From positions 27,027 to 91,026 of the forward strand of contig JAUJOD010000003.1 of NCBI GenBank assembly GCA_030447865.1: DNA of 64,000 bases, in the 5' to 3' direction. Of the stretch, positions 1 to 7,898 are shown piece by piece. The stretch is from Nocardioidaceae bacterium. Lineage in GTDB: Bacteria; Actinomycetota; Actinomycetes; Propionibacteriales; Nocardioidaceae. The translations under genes and the position numbers were made by a program. Positions within the stretch are counted from its first letter, which is position 1; the number at the start of each line of letters is the position of its first letter. The notes beneath the pieces were generated by a model. It was not told the origin of the DNA. It searched no databases and saw nothing but the letters and a program-made list of their open reading frames with translations.

Positions 1-10
1 CGCTCGGTTG

Positions 11-38
11 GTGACGAGGGGCGCACTTCTGGCACAAT
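11..38 (+). promoter_or_regulatory. probable rpsP operon promoter
   Basis: A GTGACG -35-like box (11-16) and a CACAAT -10-like box (33-38) are separated by 16 bp, about 130 bp upstream of the rpsP start. The intervening leader has no convincing ORF. The call rests on box spacing only. Confidence 0.45.
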
Positions 39-167
39 GAGCGCCGACTTCGGGTCGTGGCCGGACCCTCTCTGCCGACCTTTCCCGGATCCTCCGTGGA
101 CGCGAGCAGTCCCCCCAGCTGCCTCGGCGCCCACACCTCACCAGACACTCAAGGAGACACCACACCC

Positions 168-863
168 GTGGCCGTCAAGATCAGGCTCAAGCGCATGGGC
201 AAGATCCGTGCACCGCACTACCGCATCGTCGTCGCCGACTCCCGGACCAAGCGGGACGGTCGGGTCATCGAGGAGATCGGCAAGTATCACCCGAAGGAAG
301 AGCCTAGCTTCATCGAGGTGAACTCCGAGCGGGCGCAGTACTGGCTGGGCGTTGGCGCCCAACCGAGCGAACCGGTCACCGCAATCTTGAAGGTGACCGG
401 AGACTGGCAGCGGTTCAAGGGAGAGCCGGCCCCCGAGCCGATGCGCGTGGCTGAGGCTCGGCGCGACAAGACCGACATCTTCAACGACGCTTTGAAGGAC
501 GCGCAGAAGGAGCCCAAGACCGCTGCGGTGACGCCGCGAAAGACTGCGTCGCGACGGCCCGCCACTGTCGACGACGCGCCGGTGGTCGAAGCCGCAGCGG
601 CTGAACCTGTCGTGGCCGATGCGTCACCAGTGACTGACGCGGCGAGTGCCGACGACGCCCTCGTCGCTGACGTTCCCGGTGCCGAACCAGCTGGCGACGC
701 CGCACCGGCTGCTGACTCGCCGGCAGCCGGCGAGCCGGCCGAAGCTGGTGACAGCGGCGCCCCAGCGGCACCGACCGCGACGGCTGAGGCCATCGCCGAC
801 GAGCCTGGCCCCGACGAGCCTGGCGCCTACGAGTCTGGCGCCGACGACTCCGCCAAGGCCTGA
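168..863 (+). CDS. rpsP: 30S ribosomal protein S16 with long Ala/acid-rich C-terminal tail
   Basis: Ribosomal protein bS16, a 16S rRNA-binding assembly protein of the small subunit. The GTG start at 168 is chosen because AAGGAGA (151-157) lies 10 nt upstream and the product then begins [20 protein letters not shown], the family N-terminus. The S16 fold occupies about residues 1-95 ([28 protein letters not shown]). About 130 further residues are almost only Ala, Pro, Asp, Glu and Val, so the 231-residue protein is more than twice the usual bacterial length, although actinobacterial S16 often carries shorter tails. It heads the cluster with the KH protein, rimM and trmD. Confidence 0.96.
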   Translation: MAVKIRLKRMGKIRAPHYRIVVADSRTKRDGRVIEEIGKYHPKEEPSFIEVNSERAQYWLGVGAQPSEPVTAILKVTGDWQRFKGEPAPEPMRVAEARRDKTDIFNDALKDAQKEPKTAAVTPRKTASRRPATVDDAPVVEAAAAEPVVADASPVTDAASADDALVADVPGAEPAGDAAPAADSPAAGEPAEAGDSGAPAAPTATAEAIADEPGPDEPGAYESGADDSAKA

Positions 864-864
864 G

Positions 865-1131
865 GTGCTGACCGAGACACTCGAGCACCTCGTACGTGGC
901 ATCGTCGACCACCCTGACGACGTCACCGTGCGCCCCCGCGTGCAGCGCAACCGCAACCCCCGCTTCGGCGGTCGAGGCGAGACCCTCGAGGTGCGCGTGA
1001 ATCCCGACGACCTGGGCCGGGTGATCGGGCGGGCGGGACGCACAGCGACAGCACTGCGGACAGTCCTGCAGGCGCTGAGTGGCAAGGACAATCTCCGGAT
1101 CGACTTCGTCGACGTCGACCGCCACCGTTGA
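865..1131 (+). CDS. khpA: KH-domain RNA-binding protein (KhpA/YlqC family)
   Basis: A small 88-residue single KH-domain protein. The GxxG RNA-binding loop is visible as GRVIGRAGRTA, followed by the C-terminal helix and strand (DNLRIDFVDVD). The GTG start lies one base after the rpsP stop, so translation is probably coupled. A short basic insertion (QRNRNPRFGGRG) sits between the first strand and the KH core. In other bacteria KhpA pairs with KhpB/Jag to bind RNA and influence cell division; that role is known from the family and not shown here. The position between rpsP and rimM is the standard one in actinobacteria. Confidence 0.92.
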   Translation: MLTETLEHLVRGIVDHPDDVTVRPRVQRNRNPRFGGRGETLEVRVNPDDLGRVIGRAGRTATALRTVLQALSGKDNLRIDFVDVDRHR

Positions 1132-1152
1132 CGTGACACCGCGCGCATCCCG

Positions 1153-1797
1153 ATGAGCTCAGCCGGAGCAGCGGGTAACGCTGGACCGCGGCGCCACGGG
1201 CCTCGAGTCGAGGTCGTGGTCGGCAAGGTCGGCCGCCCGCACGGGTTGATGGGCGACGTCTTCGTCGAGGTGCGCACCGATGAACCGCAGCGACGGTTCG
1301 CGGTCGGCACCCGGTTCACGACGTCCCAGGGACCACTGACCGTCGATTTCACGCGCTGGCAGGGTCGACGCTTGCTCGTTCGATTCGCCGAGATCGGGGA
1401 TCGCGATAGGGCTGAGAGGATCAGGGGGGTCGAGCTGTCGCTCGACGTGCCGGCTGATGAGCGGCCCGACGACCCAGAGGAGTTCTACGACCACCAACTC
1501 CTCGGCCTCAGCGCCTGCACAACCGACGGCGACCCGATCGGTGCGGTGACCGAGGTGCTGCATCTGCCGGCTCAAGACCTGCTCGTCGTCGAGACTGCGA
1601 GCGGCCAGCCCGCGTTTATCCCGTTCGTGCGCGCGGTGGTGCCCCATATCGACTTGGCGGCACGGCTGGTGACAGTGGCCGACCCTGCAGGACTGCTTCA
1701 GGCCGACACCGACGACGTAGCCGGTGCAGCCGGTCTCGGCGACAGCAGCGCGGAAGGGGGAAACGATGCGGATCGACATCGTCTCGATCTTTCCTGA
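1153..1797 (+). CDS. rimM: ribosome maturation factor RimM
   Basis: 16S rRNA processing/30S assembly factor that binds S19. The N-terminal RimM barrel ([20 protein letters not shown]) and the PRC-barrel half ([11 protein letters not shown] ... [19 protein letters not shown]) are both clear. The ATG at 1153 adds about 20 non-conserved residues and has no evident Shine-Dalgarno; a GTG at 1216 would start just at the conserved core, so the true start is uncertain. The 3' end overlaps trmD by 32 nt. A C-terminal tail of about 25 residues extends past the PRC barrel. Confidence 0.93.
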   Translation: MSSAGAAGNAGPRRHGPRVEVVVGKVGRPHGLMGDVFVEVRTDEPQRRFAVGTRFTTSQGPLTVDFTRWQGRRLLVRFAEIGDRDRAERIRGVELSLDVPADERPDDPEEFYDHQLLGLSACTTDGDPIGAVTEVLHLPAQDLLVVETASGQPAFIPFVRAVVPHIDLAARLVTVADPAGLLQADTDDVAGAAGLGDSSAEGGNDADRHRLDLS

Positions 1798-2530
1798 GTA
1801 CCTGGCGCCGCTGGAGCTGTCGCTGCTCGGCAAGGCCCGCGCTGCCGGGCTCGTCGAGCTGCGCACCCATGACCTGCGTGCGTGGACAACGGATCGACAC
1901 CGCACGGTCGACGACACGCCGTACGGCGGTGGGGCCGGCATGGTGATGCGACCGGAGCCGTGGGGAGCGGCGCTCGATCAGGTGATCGGAGCTGCGCCGA
2001 CGCCGCCGACGCTGGTGGTGCCCACACCGGCAGGACAACCGTTCACCCAGGCGATGGCTGCGGCGTTCGCTCGCCAACCGTGGCTGGTGTTCGCGTGTGG
2101 GCGCTACGAGGGGATCGACCAACGGGTCGTGGAACACTACGCCACTCGTCTCCCCGTCGCCGAGGTCAGCATCGGCGACTACGTCCTCAACGGCGGAGAG
2201 GTCGCAGCGATGGTGGTCGTCGAGGCGGTGGTGCGGCTGCTACCGGGGTTCCTCGGGAACCCTTCGTCGCTGGCGGAGGAGTCCCACGGCGGTGGCGAAG
2301 GAGTGGGCCTGTTGGAGTACCCGGTGTACACCAAGCCACCGGTGTGGCGCGGCCACGCGGTCCCCGCGGCGCTGCTGTCCGGTAACCACGCCCGCATTGC
2401 CCGGTGGCGGCGTGACCAGGCCCTTCGGCGTACGGCGAAGCGTCGGCCCGACCTGTTGCGCACCCTCGACAGCACCCTCACGACAGCCGACCGAGACGCT
2501 CTGCAGCAACACCCCACGGACGGCGGCTGA
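1766..2530 (+). CDS. trmD: tRNA (guanine-37-N1)-methyltransferase
   Basis: Makes m1G37 in tRNAs with G36 to prevent +1 frameshifting, using S-adenosylmethionine. The 254-residue product has the N-terminal [13 protein letters not shown] and the knotted SPOUT core with [29 protein letters not shown] and [16 protein letters not shown], which together form the AdoMet site. The ATG at 1766 is preceded by GGAAGGGGG and gives the family N-terminus. It starts inside rimM (32-nt overlap), consistent with coupled translation. Confidence 0.97.
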   Translation: MRIDIVSIFPEYLAPLELSLLGKARAAGLVELRTHDLRAWTTDRHRTVDDTPYGGGAGMVMRPEPWGAALDQVIGAAPTPPTLVVPTPAGQPFTQAMAAAFARQPWLVFACGRYEGIDQRVVEHYATRLPVAEVSIGDYVLNGGEVAAMVVVEAVVRLLPGFLGNPSSLAEESHGGGEGVGLLEYPVYTKPPVWRGHAVPAALLSGNHARIARWRRDQALRRTAKRRPDLLRTLDSTLTTADRDALQQHPTDGG

Positions 2531-2587
2531 CCGCCGATCACCATCGGTCCTGACGGTGCGCCACGCCGATTTCATCGGGCGCATCGG

Positions 2588-2740
2588 CCTGTGGCAGACT
2601 TGCCCGTCGGTGTCGCGCCAGTTGACATCTCCAGTCACCACGCCGGTTCTGCCACAGGGGAACCGCAGGCAGCGCGATTCCACCGACCTTGACCAGCATC
2701 TCACCAGTGCGTGGTTGACCTGTGGCACTCACGAGGAAAG
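2588..2740 (+). promoter_or_regulatory. candidate rplS leader with mutually exclusive hairpins
   Basis: The 218-nt gap before rplS contains CCTGTGGCAGA (2588-2598), its perfect reverse complement TCTGCCACAGG (2648-2658), and a second CCTGTGGCA (2719-2727). The middle element can pair either with the upstream copy (11 bp) or with the downstream copy (9 bp) that ends 5 nt before the rplS Shine-Dalgarno (GAGGAAAG, 2733-2740). This is the layout of an RNA switch or of autogenous control by L19. The pairing is read directly; the function is inferred. Confidence 0.6.
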
Positions 2741-2748
2741 CGGCCAAC

Positions 2749-3108
2749 ATGACGAATGCTCTTGACGGAATCGCCGCCGGCATCGTGCGCGACGACATCC
2801 CCGAGTTCCGACCGGGTGACACCCTCAAGGTGTACGTAAGGGTCGTTGAAGGCAACCGCTCGCGTGTCCAGTTGTTCCAAGGCATCTGCATCCGCATCCA
2901 GGGGTCGGGTGCCGGCCGCACGTTCACGGTTCGCAAGGTCAGCTTCGGCGTCGGCGTCGAGCGAACCTTCCCCTTGCACACCCCGATCATCGACCGGATC
3001 GAGGTCGCCACCCGAGGCGACGTGCGCCGCGCGAAGCTGTACTACCTGCGCAATCTTCGTGGCAAGGCAGCCAAGATCAAGGAGAAGCGCGAACCGGCAG
3101 CCCGCTGA
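2749..3108 (+). CDS. rplS: 50S ribosomal protein L19
   Basis: Ribosomal protein bL19, at the 30S-50S interface. The start ATG at 2749 is chosen over an in-frame GTG at 2722 because GAGGAAAG (2733-2740) is correctly spaced. It gives a 119-residue protein of normal family length. Family blocks are clear: [35 protein letters not shown] and [16 protein letters not shown], ending in [19 protein letters not shown] possible regulatory leader precedes it. Confidence 0.97.
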   Translation: MTNALDGIAAGIVRDDIPEFRPGDTLKVYVRVVEGNRSRVQLFQGICIRIQGSGAGRTFTVRKVSFGVGVERTFPLHTPIIDRIEVATRGDVRRAKLYYLRNLRGKAAKIKEKREPAAR

Positions 3109-3129
3109 GCACCCGGTTAGGCTCTTGCG

Positions 3130-3969
3130 GTGACCGACACCGAAGATCGGCCCGCCGGCACACCAGCGGTCAGCAGGGGCGGGCGTCGTCGCAAGGCAGC
3201 GGACCGGCACCCGTTGCCGGGGTGGGCTGAGACGGCGCTGCTCGTCGCGACTGCGTTGGTCGTGGCATTACTGGTCAAGACGCTGTTCTTGCAGGCGTTC
3301 TACATCCCGTCAGGGTCGATGCGTGAAACGCTGCAGAAGAACGACCGGATCCTGGTCGAGAAGGTGTCGTACTGGTTCGACGACGTCGAGCGCGGCGACG
3401 TCGTCGTCTTCGACGACCCCGCCAACTGGCTCACCCGGGAGGACGGGCAAACACCCGACGGCACGATCACCAAAATGCTGGCCGCGGTAGGCCTGTACCC
3501 GACCGGTGGCCATTTGGTGAAGCGTGTCATCGGCGTGGGTGGTGACGCCGTGGCGTGCTCCGACGGCAGCGTCGAGGTGAACGGGGCGGCCCTCGACGAA
3601 GCCGCCTACGTCACCTTGCCGACGCAGGCGTGCACCGGGACCTGGACGGTTGAAGTCCCTGCCGGTCACCTGTGGGTCATGGGCGACAACCGCGACCACT
3701 CAGCCGACTCGCGGGTGCACATCGGTGACCCGGGAGGCGGGTTCATACCCGTCGACGATGTCGTGGGCAAAGTGTTCGTCGTCGTGTGGCCGTCGAGCCG
3801 GTGGCAGCTGCTCAACCGGCCGGGAGCCTTCGAGGACGTCGCGCTCGCCGACCCGGCGGGTTTCGTTTCGACGGCTGCGCCCTTCGGTCTAGCGTTGACC
3901 ATGTGCCTGCCCCTTTACCGCCGACTCACCACCGCGAAGCGGTCCGATGACCGACGTACCGGTGAGTGA
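3130..3969 (+). CDS. lepB: signal peptidase I (first of two tandem copies)
   Basis: Membrane serine protease that removes signal peptides from secreted proteins. One transmembrane helix spans about residues 33-55. The catalytic serine is S63 in IPSGSM and the general-base lysine is K131 in HLVKRVIG, followed by the box E motif GDNRDHSADSR. A C-terminal hydrophobic stretch (FGLALTMCLPLY) may give a second membrane anchor, as in many actinobacterial enzymes. The GTG start is 21 nt after the rplS stop. The end overlaps the second lepB by 23 nt. Confidence 0.94.
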   Translation: MTDTEDRPAGTPAVSRGGRRRKAADRHPLPGWAETALLVATALVVALLVKTLFLQAFYIPSGSMRETLQKNDRILVEKVSYWFDDVERGDVVVFDDPANWLTREDGQTPDGTITKMLAAVGLYPTGGHLVKRVIGVGGDAVACSDGSVEVNGAALDEAAYVTLPTQACTGTWTVEVPAGHLWVMGDNRDHSADSRVHIGDPGGGFIPVDDVVGKVFVVVWPSSRWQLLNRPGAFEDVALADPAGFVSTAAPFGLALTMCLPLYRRLTTAKRSDDRRTGE

Positions 3970-4741
3970 CCGCCCAGCCGAGCCCTCGGCCGACGGCTCG
4001 AGCGGCGCAAGCTCTCGGTCTGCCGAGGAATGGTCGCCCACTAACCCCCTGCTGCGTTTTGTGCGCGAACTGGTAGTGATCGTCGTCATCGCCTTGATCG
4101 CCTCGGCGTTGCTGCGCGCCTTCGTCCTGCAGGCGTTCTTCGTGCCCAGCGGTTCCATGCTCCCCGAGATCCAGCTGCACGACCGGATCGTCGTGAGCCG
4201 CATCGGAGACATCGAGAGGGGAGAGGTCGTCGTCTTCCAGGACCCCGGCGGCTGGATACCGGTCAGTGAGCAACCGCAGCCACCGGGCACCTTGCGTCGC
4301 GCGCTGGAGTGGGTCGGTGTACTCCCCGCGTCCGGTCACGAGCACCTGGTGAAGCGCGTGATCGGTCTGCCGGGCGACCGAGTCGTCTGCTGCGACAGAA
4401 GCGGCAAGCTGAGGATCAACGGTTACGCCGTTGACGAGTCAGGTTTTCTCCGCCAGAACGGGCAGGGCGCCGACAATGTGCAGTTCGACGTGGTCGTGCC
4501 GGCCGACGCGATCTTCGTGCTTGGCGACAACCGCTATCGCTCGGGCGACTCGTCGCGGCACCCGAACGGCCAGGACGCGTTCGTCCCGCTGGACCTGGTC
4601 GTCGGCCGTGCCTTCGCGGTCGTGTGGCCGGCGGGCAATGCCCACATCCTGCACGTCCCCAGCGCGTATGACGACGTACCCGACGGTGGCACTCCGCCCC
4701 AGCGAGGCACCTTCGAGTCGGTGGATCCCGGTGATCGCTGA
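3947..4741 (+). CDS. lepB: signal peptidase I (second tandem copy)
   Basis: A second type I signal peptidase. The membrane helix covers about residues 37-60. The catalytic serine is S70 in VPSGSM, the lysine is K136 in HLVKRVIGLPGD, and the box E motif reads GDNRYRSGDSSRH. It is clearly paralogous to the upstream copy but lacks the C-terminal hydrophobic segment and differs in the substrate-facing inserts. It begins inside the upstream gene, so the two are probably co-translated. Paralogues may differ in substrate preference, which the sequence cannot show. Confidence 0.94.
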   Translation: MTDVPVSDRPAEPSADGSSGASSRSAEEWSPTNPLLRFVRELVVIVVIALIASALLRAFVLQAFFVPSGSMLPEIQLHDRIVVSRIGDIERGEVVVFQDPGGWIPVSEQPQPPGTLRRALEWVGVLPASGHEHLVKRVIGLPGDRVVCCDRSGKLRINGYAVDESGFLRQNGQGADNVQFDVVVPADAIFVLGDNRYRSGDSSRHPNGQDAFVPLDLVVGRAFAVVWPAGNAHILHVPSAYDDVPDGGTPPQRGTFESVDPGDR

Positions 4742-4768
4742 GGCCGCACAGCTCATGACTTCGGTGCC

Positions 4769-5488
4769 ATGAGCCCGCTTCCGCGAGGCAGCGCAATCCG
4801 GCGGGACGCGGGGCTGTACGGCTACGAACGTGCGTTGCGCCGCGCCGACCTGGCCCCGGTCGCCGGAGTAGACGAGGCAGGCCGCGGCGCCTGCGCCGGG
4901 GCGCTGGTGGCCGCCGCGGTCATCCTGCCCGAGGGGTCGGCCGGCATCGTCCCGGGGCTGGCCGACTCCAAGCTGCTCACGCCCGCCGCGCGTGAGCGGT
5001 GTCACGAGCAGGTGCTGCGCCGGGCGCTGGCGTGGTCGGTCGTCGTCATCTCGGCGCAGGAGTGCGACGCGGTGGGGATGCACGTGGCGAACGTCGAAGC
5101 GCTCCGCCGCGCGCTGGCCCGGCTGGAGACCCGCCCGAGGTTCGTGCTGACGGACGGCTTCCCCGTCGACGGGTTGGGCGTCCCTGGGCTCGCCGTCTGG
5201 AAGGGTGACCGCGTCGCGGGGTGCATAGCCGCCGCCTCGATCATCGCCAAGGTCGTCCGCGACCGGATCATGACCAACCTGCACGACCAGTTCCCCTGCT
5301 ACGACTTCGCCACCCACAAGGGCTACGTCACCGCCGAGCACCAGCAGGCGCTGGACTCCCACGGGCCATGCCCGCAGCACCGCCGACGCTTCATCAACGT
5401 ACGCCGAGCCGGCGACTGTGCCGCGAACGCCGAGGCCTACTTGGCAGTCGAGACACAGCTGCGCCACCACGTGGAGATGGCGACATGA
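4769..5488 (+). CDS. rnhB: ribonuclease HII
   Basis: Cleaves the RNA strand of RNA/DNA hybrids and initiates removal of misincorporated ribonucleotides. The first catalytic carboxylates are in VAGVDEAGRGACAG (D35, E36). Further active-site blocks are LADSKLLTPAARE and the aspartate in KGDRVAGCIAAASIIAKV. The length of 239 residues is normal, with an N-terminal extension of about 30 residues. The stop overlaps the DUF2469 start as ATGA. Confidence 0.95.
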   Translation: MSPLPRGSAIRRDAGLYGYERALRRADLAPVAGVDEAGRGACAGALVAAAVILPEGSAGIVPGLADSKLLTPAARERCHEQVLRRALAWSVVVISAQECDAVGMHVANVEALRRALARLETRPRFVLTDGFPVDGLGVPGLAVWKGDRVAGCIAAASIIAKVVRDRIMTNLHDQFPCYDFATHKGYVTAEHQQALDSHGPCPQHRRRFINVRRAGDCAANAEAYLAVETQLRHHVEMAT

Positions 5489-5793
5489 GCGCTGAGGACC
5501 TGGAGAAGTACGAGACGGAGATGGAGCTCCATCTCTACCGGGAGTACCGCGACGTCGTCGGCATCTTCAAGTACGTCGTCGAGACCGACCGCCGCTTCTA
5601 CCTCTGCAACGCCGTCGACTTGAAGGTCCGCACCGAAGCGGGGGACGCCTACTTCGAGGTGACCCTGTCCGACGCCTGGGTGTGGGACATGTACCGACCG
5701 GCGCGGTTTGCCAAGAATGTCAAGGTGGTGACGTTCAAGGACGTCAACATCGAGGAGCTGTCCCGCTCCGACATCGAGCTGCCCAAGTCCTAA
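5485..5793 (+). CDS. DUF2469 family protein
   Basis: A conserved 102-residue actinobacterial protein that nearly always follows rnhB. The start ATG at 5485 overlaps the rnhB stop by 4 nt. The product opens SAEDLEKYETEMELHLYREY and contains the invariant-looking FKYVVETDRRFYLCNAVDL and the aromatic WVWDMYRPARF. No catalytic motif is recognised and the function is unknown; gene order suggests a link to RNA or DNA housekeeping. Confidence 0.93.
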   Translation: MSAEDLEKYETEMELHLYREYRDVVGIFKYVVETDRRFYLCNAVDLKVRTEAGDAYFEVTLSDAWVWDMYRPARFAKNVKVVTFKDVNIEELSRSDIELPKS

Positions 5794-5915
5794 CGGGCAG
5801 GTCGAGCTCACCCGGTACGTCGACTCGGCTCTTTTCCGCGGGGCGTTTCCACAGCCGCGGCACACGAGCGCCTAGCGTCCACAGATGGCCGCTGCCGGCT
5901 GAAGTTCCTCGGTCT

Positions 5916-5940
5916 CCTCCGACAGGTTGGGTGTCGGAGG
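5916..5940 (+). promoter_or_regulatory. hairpin that includes the yraN Shine-Dalgarno
   Basis: CCTCCGACA (5916-5924) and TGTCGGAGG (5932-5940) form a perfect 9-bp stem with a 7-nt loop. The 3' arm carries the GGAGG that serves the ATG at 5948. Folding in mRNA would mask the ribosome-binding site. The rest of the 154-bp gap shows no ORF. Confidence 0.55.
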
Positions 5941-5947
5941 TGGATCG

Positions 5948-6316
5948 ATGACGTCGACGCACGCGCAGCGCAAGGCTCTCGGTGACTACGGCGAGCGGCT
6001 CGCCGCGGCATACCTGGTTGAGCAGGGGCTTGTCGTCCTCGACCGCAACTGGCGCTGCCGCTCCGGCGAGATCGACATCGTGGCGGCTGACGGCGACACC
6101 GTTGTCGTGTGTGAGGTAAAGACCCGCAGCAGCCACCGTTTCGGTACGCCGATGGAGGCGATCACCGCCCGCAAGGCGGCTCGGCTACACCGGCTGGGGT
6201 GGCTGTGGATTAAGCACAACTCGGTGCGCTGTAGGCGGCTGCGCGTGGACGTTGTGGCCGTCGACCGTTCGGGTCGTGGCGCCGCCGCCGTCGACCACAT
6301 CGTCGGGGTGGCCTGA
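5948..6316 (+). CDS. yraN: YraN/UPF0102 family endonuclease-fold protein
   Basis: A 122-residue protein of the UPF0102 family with a restriction-endonuclease-like fold. Visible blocks are LGDYGERLAAAYLVEQG, NWRCRSGEIDIVAADGDT and VVCEVKTRSS, the last two giving the GEIDIVA ... EVKTR nuclease-like signature. The ATG at 5948 is chosen because GGAGGTGG lies 4-5 nt upstream; an in-frame ATG at 5927 would lie within the hairpin. It heads the yraN-comM-dprA operon, which is linked to DNA uptake and processing in many bacteria. Confidence 0.93.
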   Translation: MTSTHAQRKALGDYGERLAAAYLVEQGLVVLDRNWRCRSGEIDIVAADGDTVVVCEVKTRSSHRFGTPMEAITARKAARLHRLGWLWIKHNSVRCRRLRVDVVAVDRSGRGAAAVDHIVGVA

Positions 6317-6317
6317 G

Positions 6318-7898
6318 ATGCCGACGGGGCTCACCTACTCGGTGGCGCTCGACGGCGTCACCGGTCGGGTGGTGACAGTGGAGGCCGACATCTCCCCAGG
6401 TGTTCCTGGGTGGTCACTGAGCGGGTTGCCCGACCCCTGCGTGGCCGAAGCACGCGACCGCTGCCGCGCCGCCATGATCAACAGCTCGCACAAGTGGCCC
6501 GACCAGCGCATGACCGTGGCGATGTATCCCGCCGACGTGCCTAAGGTCGGCTCACACTACGACCTGGCGATTGCACTAGCTCTGCTCATGGCGACCGGTG
6601 CTGTTCCCAGCGAGGGGCTGCGATCGGCGGCCGTGTTCGGTGAGCTGTGCCTTGACGGGCGGCTGCGGTCGGTCCCCGGGGTCCTGCCAGCCGTGCTGAC
6701 GGCGTTCGAGGCCGGTCTTCGCCGGGTCATCGTGCCCGAGCCCAACGTCGCCGAAGCTCAGCTGGTCGGCGCGCTGGAGATCATCGGTGTCCGATCGCTT
6801 GGCGAATGCGTGGCCGTGCTGAAGGGCGAGGACCCGCCCCCAGAGCCTGACTACCCGCCACACCATCTGGAGTTCCCAGCAGCGGCCGCCCGCATCAGCC
6901 GGGCTGACTCCATGGACCTCACTGACGTCAAGGGCCAGGCGCAGGCCCGCTGGTGCGTTGAGGTCGCTGCTGCGGGCGGTCACCACCTGTTCTTGGAAGG
7001 ACCACCGGGCGCGGGGAAGACCATGCTCGCCGAACGGTTTCCCGCGCTGCTGCCTGAACTCGACCTCGGCCAGTCCATCGAAGTCAGCAAGATCCACTCG
7101 GTGGCGGGGCTGCTGACCCGTGACGAGCCCCTGGTCACCGCGCCGCCCTTCCTCGCCCCTAACCACACCGACACGGTGCCGTCGGTCATCGGGGGTGGCT
7201 CCCGGGTGATCAAGCCCGGAGCGATCAGCCTGGCTCACCTCGGTGTCTTGTTCCTCGATGAGGCCCCGGAGTTTCGACCGACTGTGCATGACGCGTTGCG
7301 CCAGCCGCTAGAGAGCGGGGAGATCTCGATCCGCCGGGCCGATGCGGCGGCCAAGTTCCCTGCCAACTTCCAGCTGATCTTGGCGGCGAACCCGTGCCCC
7401 TGTGGTCAGGCGTCCACCCCCGAAGCGGACTGCAAATGCGATCCCATGAAGCGGCGGCGCTACAAGGAACGCATCAGCGGGCCGGTGCGCGACCGGATTG
7501 ACATCCATCACACCGTCAATCCGGTGTCGCGCGCCGAGATGTATCAAGAGGTGGCCGAGCACGGGTCGACAGCAGCGGTGGCACACCGCGTGCTGGAGGC
7601 GCGCGAACGCCAGCGGGCTCGGTTCGCCGGCATGCCCTGGCTCGTCAACGCCGACGTCCCCGGCTTTGAGTTCCGCCGTCGGTGCCCACTTGGCTCCGAC
7701 GTCGCGCGCCTCATCGAGGACGGTGTCGCCAGCGGCCGGCTCACCCAGCGCGGCGCCGATCGGGTGGCCCGGATGGCCTGGTCGATCGCTGACCTGATGC
7801 GGCGATCAGCTCCGAACCTCCGCTGCGTCGAGGAGGCGCTGCATCTGCGCTCCAACGGCCTGCTTGGCCACTCGTTCGGGGCGAGGAGGGTGGCGTGA
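6318..7898 (+). CDS. comM: ComM/YifB family Mg-chelatase-like AAA+ ATPase
   Basis: A 526-residue AAA+ protein related to ComM, a hexameric helicase that promotes branch migration during natural transformation. The N-terminal Lon-like fold is followed by Walker A (GPPGAGKT, about residues 228-235), Walker B (GVLFLDEAPEF) and the cysteine cluster CPCG ... CKC (about 360-375). The C-terminal Mg-chelatase domain ends in NLRCVEEALHLR. It starts one base after the yraN stop and overlaps dprA by 4 nt (GTGA). Confidence 0.95.
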   Translation: MPTGLTYSVALDGVTGRVVTVEADISPGVPGWSLSGLPDPCVAEARDRCRAAMINSSHKWPDQRMTVAMYPADVPKVGSHYDLAIALALLMATGAVPSEGLRSAAVFGELCLDGRLRSVPGVLPAVLTAFEAGLRRVIVPEPNVAEAQLVGALEIIGVRSLGECVAVLKGEDPPPEPDYPPHHLEFPAAAARISRADSMDLTDVKGQAQARWCVEVAAAGGHHLFLEGPPGAGKTMLAERFPALLPELDLGQSIEVSKIHSVAGLLTRDEPLVTAPPFLAPNHTDTVPSVIGGGSRVIKPGAISLAHLGVLFLDEAPEFRPTVHDALRQPLESGEISIRRADAAAKFPANFQLILAANPCPCGQASTPEADCKCDPMKRRRYKERISGPVRDRIDIHHTVNPVSRAEMYQEVAEHGSTAAVAHRVLEARERQRARFAGMPWLVNADVPGFEFRRRCPLGSDVARLIEDGVASGRLTQRGADRVARMAWSIADLMRRSAPNLRCVEEALHLRSNGLLGHSFGARRVA

